A DNA stretch of 22,558 nucleotides from a virus. Every line of letters begins with the position of its first letter. The first letter of the stretch is position 1. Position numbers and translations under genes: made by a program. Below, in pieces: positions 21,632 through 22,558 of this stretch. The stretch is taken from positions 1 through 22,558 of the IMG/VR virus record IMGVR_UViG_3300022594_000519; one strand, 5' to 3'. Under the pieces are notes generated by a model. That model searched no databases, was not told the origin of the DNA, and was given only the letters and a program-made list of their open reading frames with translations.

Positions 21632-22068
21632 GATTAAGGGAATTTTTTAATAAATTAAACGAAGGGTCGGATGGCATTAGTACTAGCGATTCGGACGTCG
21701 ACGGTTCTGGAACTGCACAGGGCGGTAAAAAACGCTCTAAAGGTCGCGGTAAAATACACGACCATCACCAAGCCGCAATTCCTGGATTAACTACTATTCC
21801 CGATTGGCCCGGTATGTACTATAACATGTATCGTTTAGGTGTGCATCTAGCTGGTAGTCCTGAAAATCCTAATGATAATGCTGGTCCTTTTAGAAACGAG
21901 ATGACGTTTACTACATATACTGATATTGAAGAAGAAATGGTAAAACATAGCGCCAAAGAAATGGGTGTAAAATTAAATGTATTAAGCAGTAAGGACAGTA
22001 TTGAAACAGCTGATACTAACACTACTAGCCCTGTAGCAACACCTAAGCGCAATAAGTACGGAATTTAA
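21628..22068 (+). CDS. Small paralogue of the nucleotidyltransferase C-terminal domain
   Basis: The 146-residue protein has three parts. The N-terminal M-R-L-R-E-F-F-N-K-L-N-E-G resembles a capsid-targeting peptide with an L-N-E site at residues 10-12. A Ser/Asp/Gly-rich then Lys/Arg-rich linker follows (13-44, G-K-K-R-S-K-G-R-G-K). A domain (52-146) is homologous to residues 408-523 of the nucleotidyltransferase fusion and ends in the same T-S-P-V-A-T-P-K-R-N-K-Y-G plus one residue. If the leader is cleaved at assembly, a basic protein of about 134 residues would remain in the head. The function is unknown. Confidence 0.72.
   Translation: MRLREFFNKLNEGSDGISTSDSDVDGSGTAQGGKKRSKGRGKIHDHHQAAIPGLTTIPDWPGMYYNMYRLGVHLAGSPENPNDNAGPFRNEMTFTTYTDIEEEMVKHSAKEMGVKLNVLSSKDSIETADTNTTSPVATPKRNKYGI
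21781..22065 (+). repeat. Copy 2 of the duplicated protein domain
   Basis: It encodes residues 52-146 of the small paralogue. The shared 13-residue end is identical to copy 1, yet 7 of its 13 codons differ, all at synonymous positions, so this is an old duplication and not a recent DNA repeat. Confidence 0.75.
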
Positions 22069-22069
22069 T

Positions 22070-22279
22070 ATGAGAGCTAAAGAGTTTTTATTGGAGTTTC
22101 CAACCGCAGGAACAACTAATAGCAGTTCTTTTGCAAGTATTCCTAACCCGCATATTGCAAATAGCAAGCCTTATAAGAAAAAACCAGGTAAAATTAAGAG
22201 CGTTAATGCTTTAGATTCAAACGTAAGTCTGTTTGGAGCCGTTGGAGAAAACCAGGCTACAGCAGTGATTAAGAGATAA
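22070..22279 (+). CDS. Small phage protein with capsid-targeting-like N-terminus
   Basis: The 69-residue protein starts M-R-A-K-E-F-L-L-E-F, with L-L-E at residues 7-9 as a possible prohead protease site. It continues with Ser/Asn-rich sequence and a basic K-K-K-P-G-K-I-K patch (about 37-44). It follows the previous stop codon by 1 base. Size, basic character and leader resemble T4 internal head proteins, but no direct homology is recognised. Confidence 0.6.
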   Translation: MRAKEFLLEFPTAGTTNSSSFASIPNPHIANSKPYKKKPGKIKSVNALDSNVSLFGAVGENQATAVIKR

Positions 22280-22282
22280 ATA
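22275..22282 (+). promoter_or_regulatory. Late-type promoter motif GATAAATA
   Basis: A 7/8 match to the T4 late element, overlapping the end of the small gene and lying 21 bases before the ATG at 22304. A CGGAG ribosome site at 22292-22296 follows. It is the best-placed of the late-type motifs in this window. Confidence 0.55.
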
Positions 22283-22303
22283 TTAGAACAACGGAGTCCA
22301 CTC

Positions 22304-22558
22304 ATGGCCAAACAAGATCTTTATAAAACCGCACAACAAAGTGCAAAACTATTCAAGCTAATCAGCGAGAATGAAGAATTAGAGGGTTGGGTATCTAAAA
22401 AGATTACCAAAGCCGCCGCTGATATCGAAAGCGTATATCAGTACTTAAACTATGAAAAGCATTTCAAAGAACAAGAACGTGCTATCAATGCTAACGAAAG
22501 TCTTAGCGAAAGTGCTAAAGAAGAATTACGTGCTAAACTAGCAGAAGCCAAAGACAAA
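22304..22558 (+). CDS. Phage protein, 5' part only, unknown
   Basis: The reading frame is open to the window end (85 codons). It has a CGGAG site and a late-type promoter motif upstream. The N-terminal part A-K-L-F-K-L-I-S-E-N-E-E-L-E-G-W-V followed by K-K-I-T-K-A-A-D-I-E-S-V-Y-Q-Y-L resembles a helical segment I recall in several virion-associated proteins of cyanophages and related phages. The rest is a charged helix rich in Glu, Lys and Ala. It may be a head-core or internal protein; the C-terminus is not seen. Confidence 0.65.
   Translation, partial: MAKQDLYKTAQQSAKLFKLISENEELEGWVSKKITKAAADIESVYQYLNYEKHFKEQERAINANESLSESAKEELRAKLAEAKDK

Noticed and set aside
1-22558. tRNA genes, CRISPR arrays, insertion sequences, attachment sites or integrase
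   Set aside because: No cloverleaf, regular spaced repeats, transposase or recombinase motifs were seen on either strand by eye.

Overview
The window looks like part of the genome of a T4-superfamily myovirus from an environmental (aquatic) lineage, infecting a Gram-negative bacterium. The support is a T4-type clamp loader ATPase (gp44), a GroES/gp31-like co-chaperonin, dCMP deaminase, PhoH, tail-fibre-type structural proteins, and very tight gene packing with ATGA, TAATG and TAGTG stop/start overlaps. The Gram-negative host is implied by an outer-membrane beta-barrel, Sec signal peptides, two lipoboxes and a spanin pair. The DNA is AT-rich. No host genes, rRNA, tRNA, insertion sequence or CRISPR array is visible. 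All genes except phoH read on the + strand.

Layout. (1) 1-5226: a phage-borne outer-membrane barrel protein, then three large virion/tail-fibre-type proteins; the second carries several Ig-like (PPG-type) domains and the third Gly-rich repeats. (2) 5226-6642: small conserved proteins, a 171-residue piece resembling the GRGS motif region of bacterial DNA polymerase III alpha, and the GroES-like protein. (3) 6662-8721: a hairpin-associated sigma70-like promoter, three small genes, gp44 and dCMP deaminase, closed by a strong bidirectional terminator. (4) 8748-9467: phoH on the minus strand with a structured leader. (5) 9583-13804: two unrecognised proteins, then an envelope and lysis region with a GH19 endolysin, inner-membrane spanin, lipoprotein spanin, second lipoprotein, a small unknown, a holin-like protein with an FG-repeat tail, and a tiny secreted Lys-rich protein. 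(6) 13815-18068: a 17-bp hairpin combined with a promoter, then dnaJ, peptide deformylase, a full-length ClpA and an unknown gene, all overlapping. (7) 18086-22558: a late-type promoter motif and a run of phage proteins. Several have T4-like capsid-targeting N-termini ending in L-x-E. The run includes a KWDG ligase-like protein, an HYGH nucleotidyltransferase fused to extra modules, and a small paralogue of that fusion's C-terminal domain. The last gene runs off the window.

Two groups stand out. The first is a protein quality-control operon (DnaJ, deformylase, ClpA, with the GroES-like gene further upstream). Its ClpA keeps every ATPase motif and an IGF loop, so it could dock on host ClpP. 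The second is the 3' module, which I read as proteins packaged in the head and delivered with the DNA: shared N-terminal tags, protease-like sites between modules, and a 13-residue C-terminal peptide conserved between two proteins despite many synonymous changes. Both readings are inferences from sequence.
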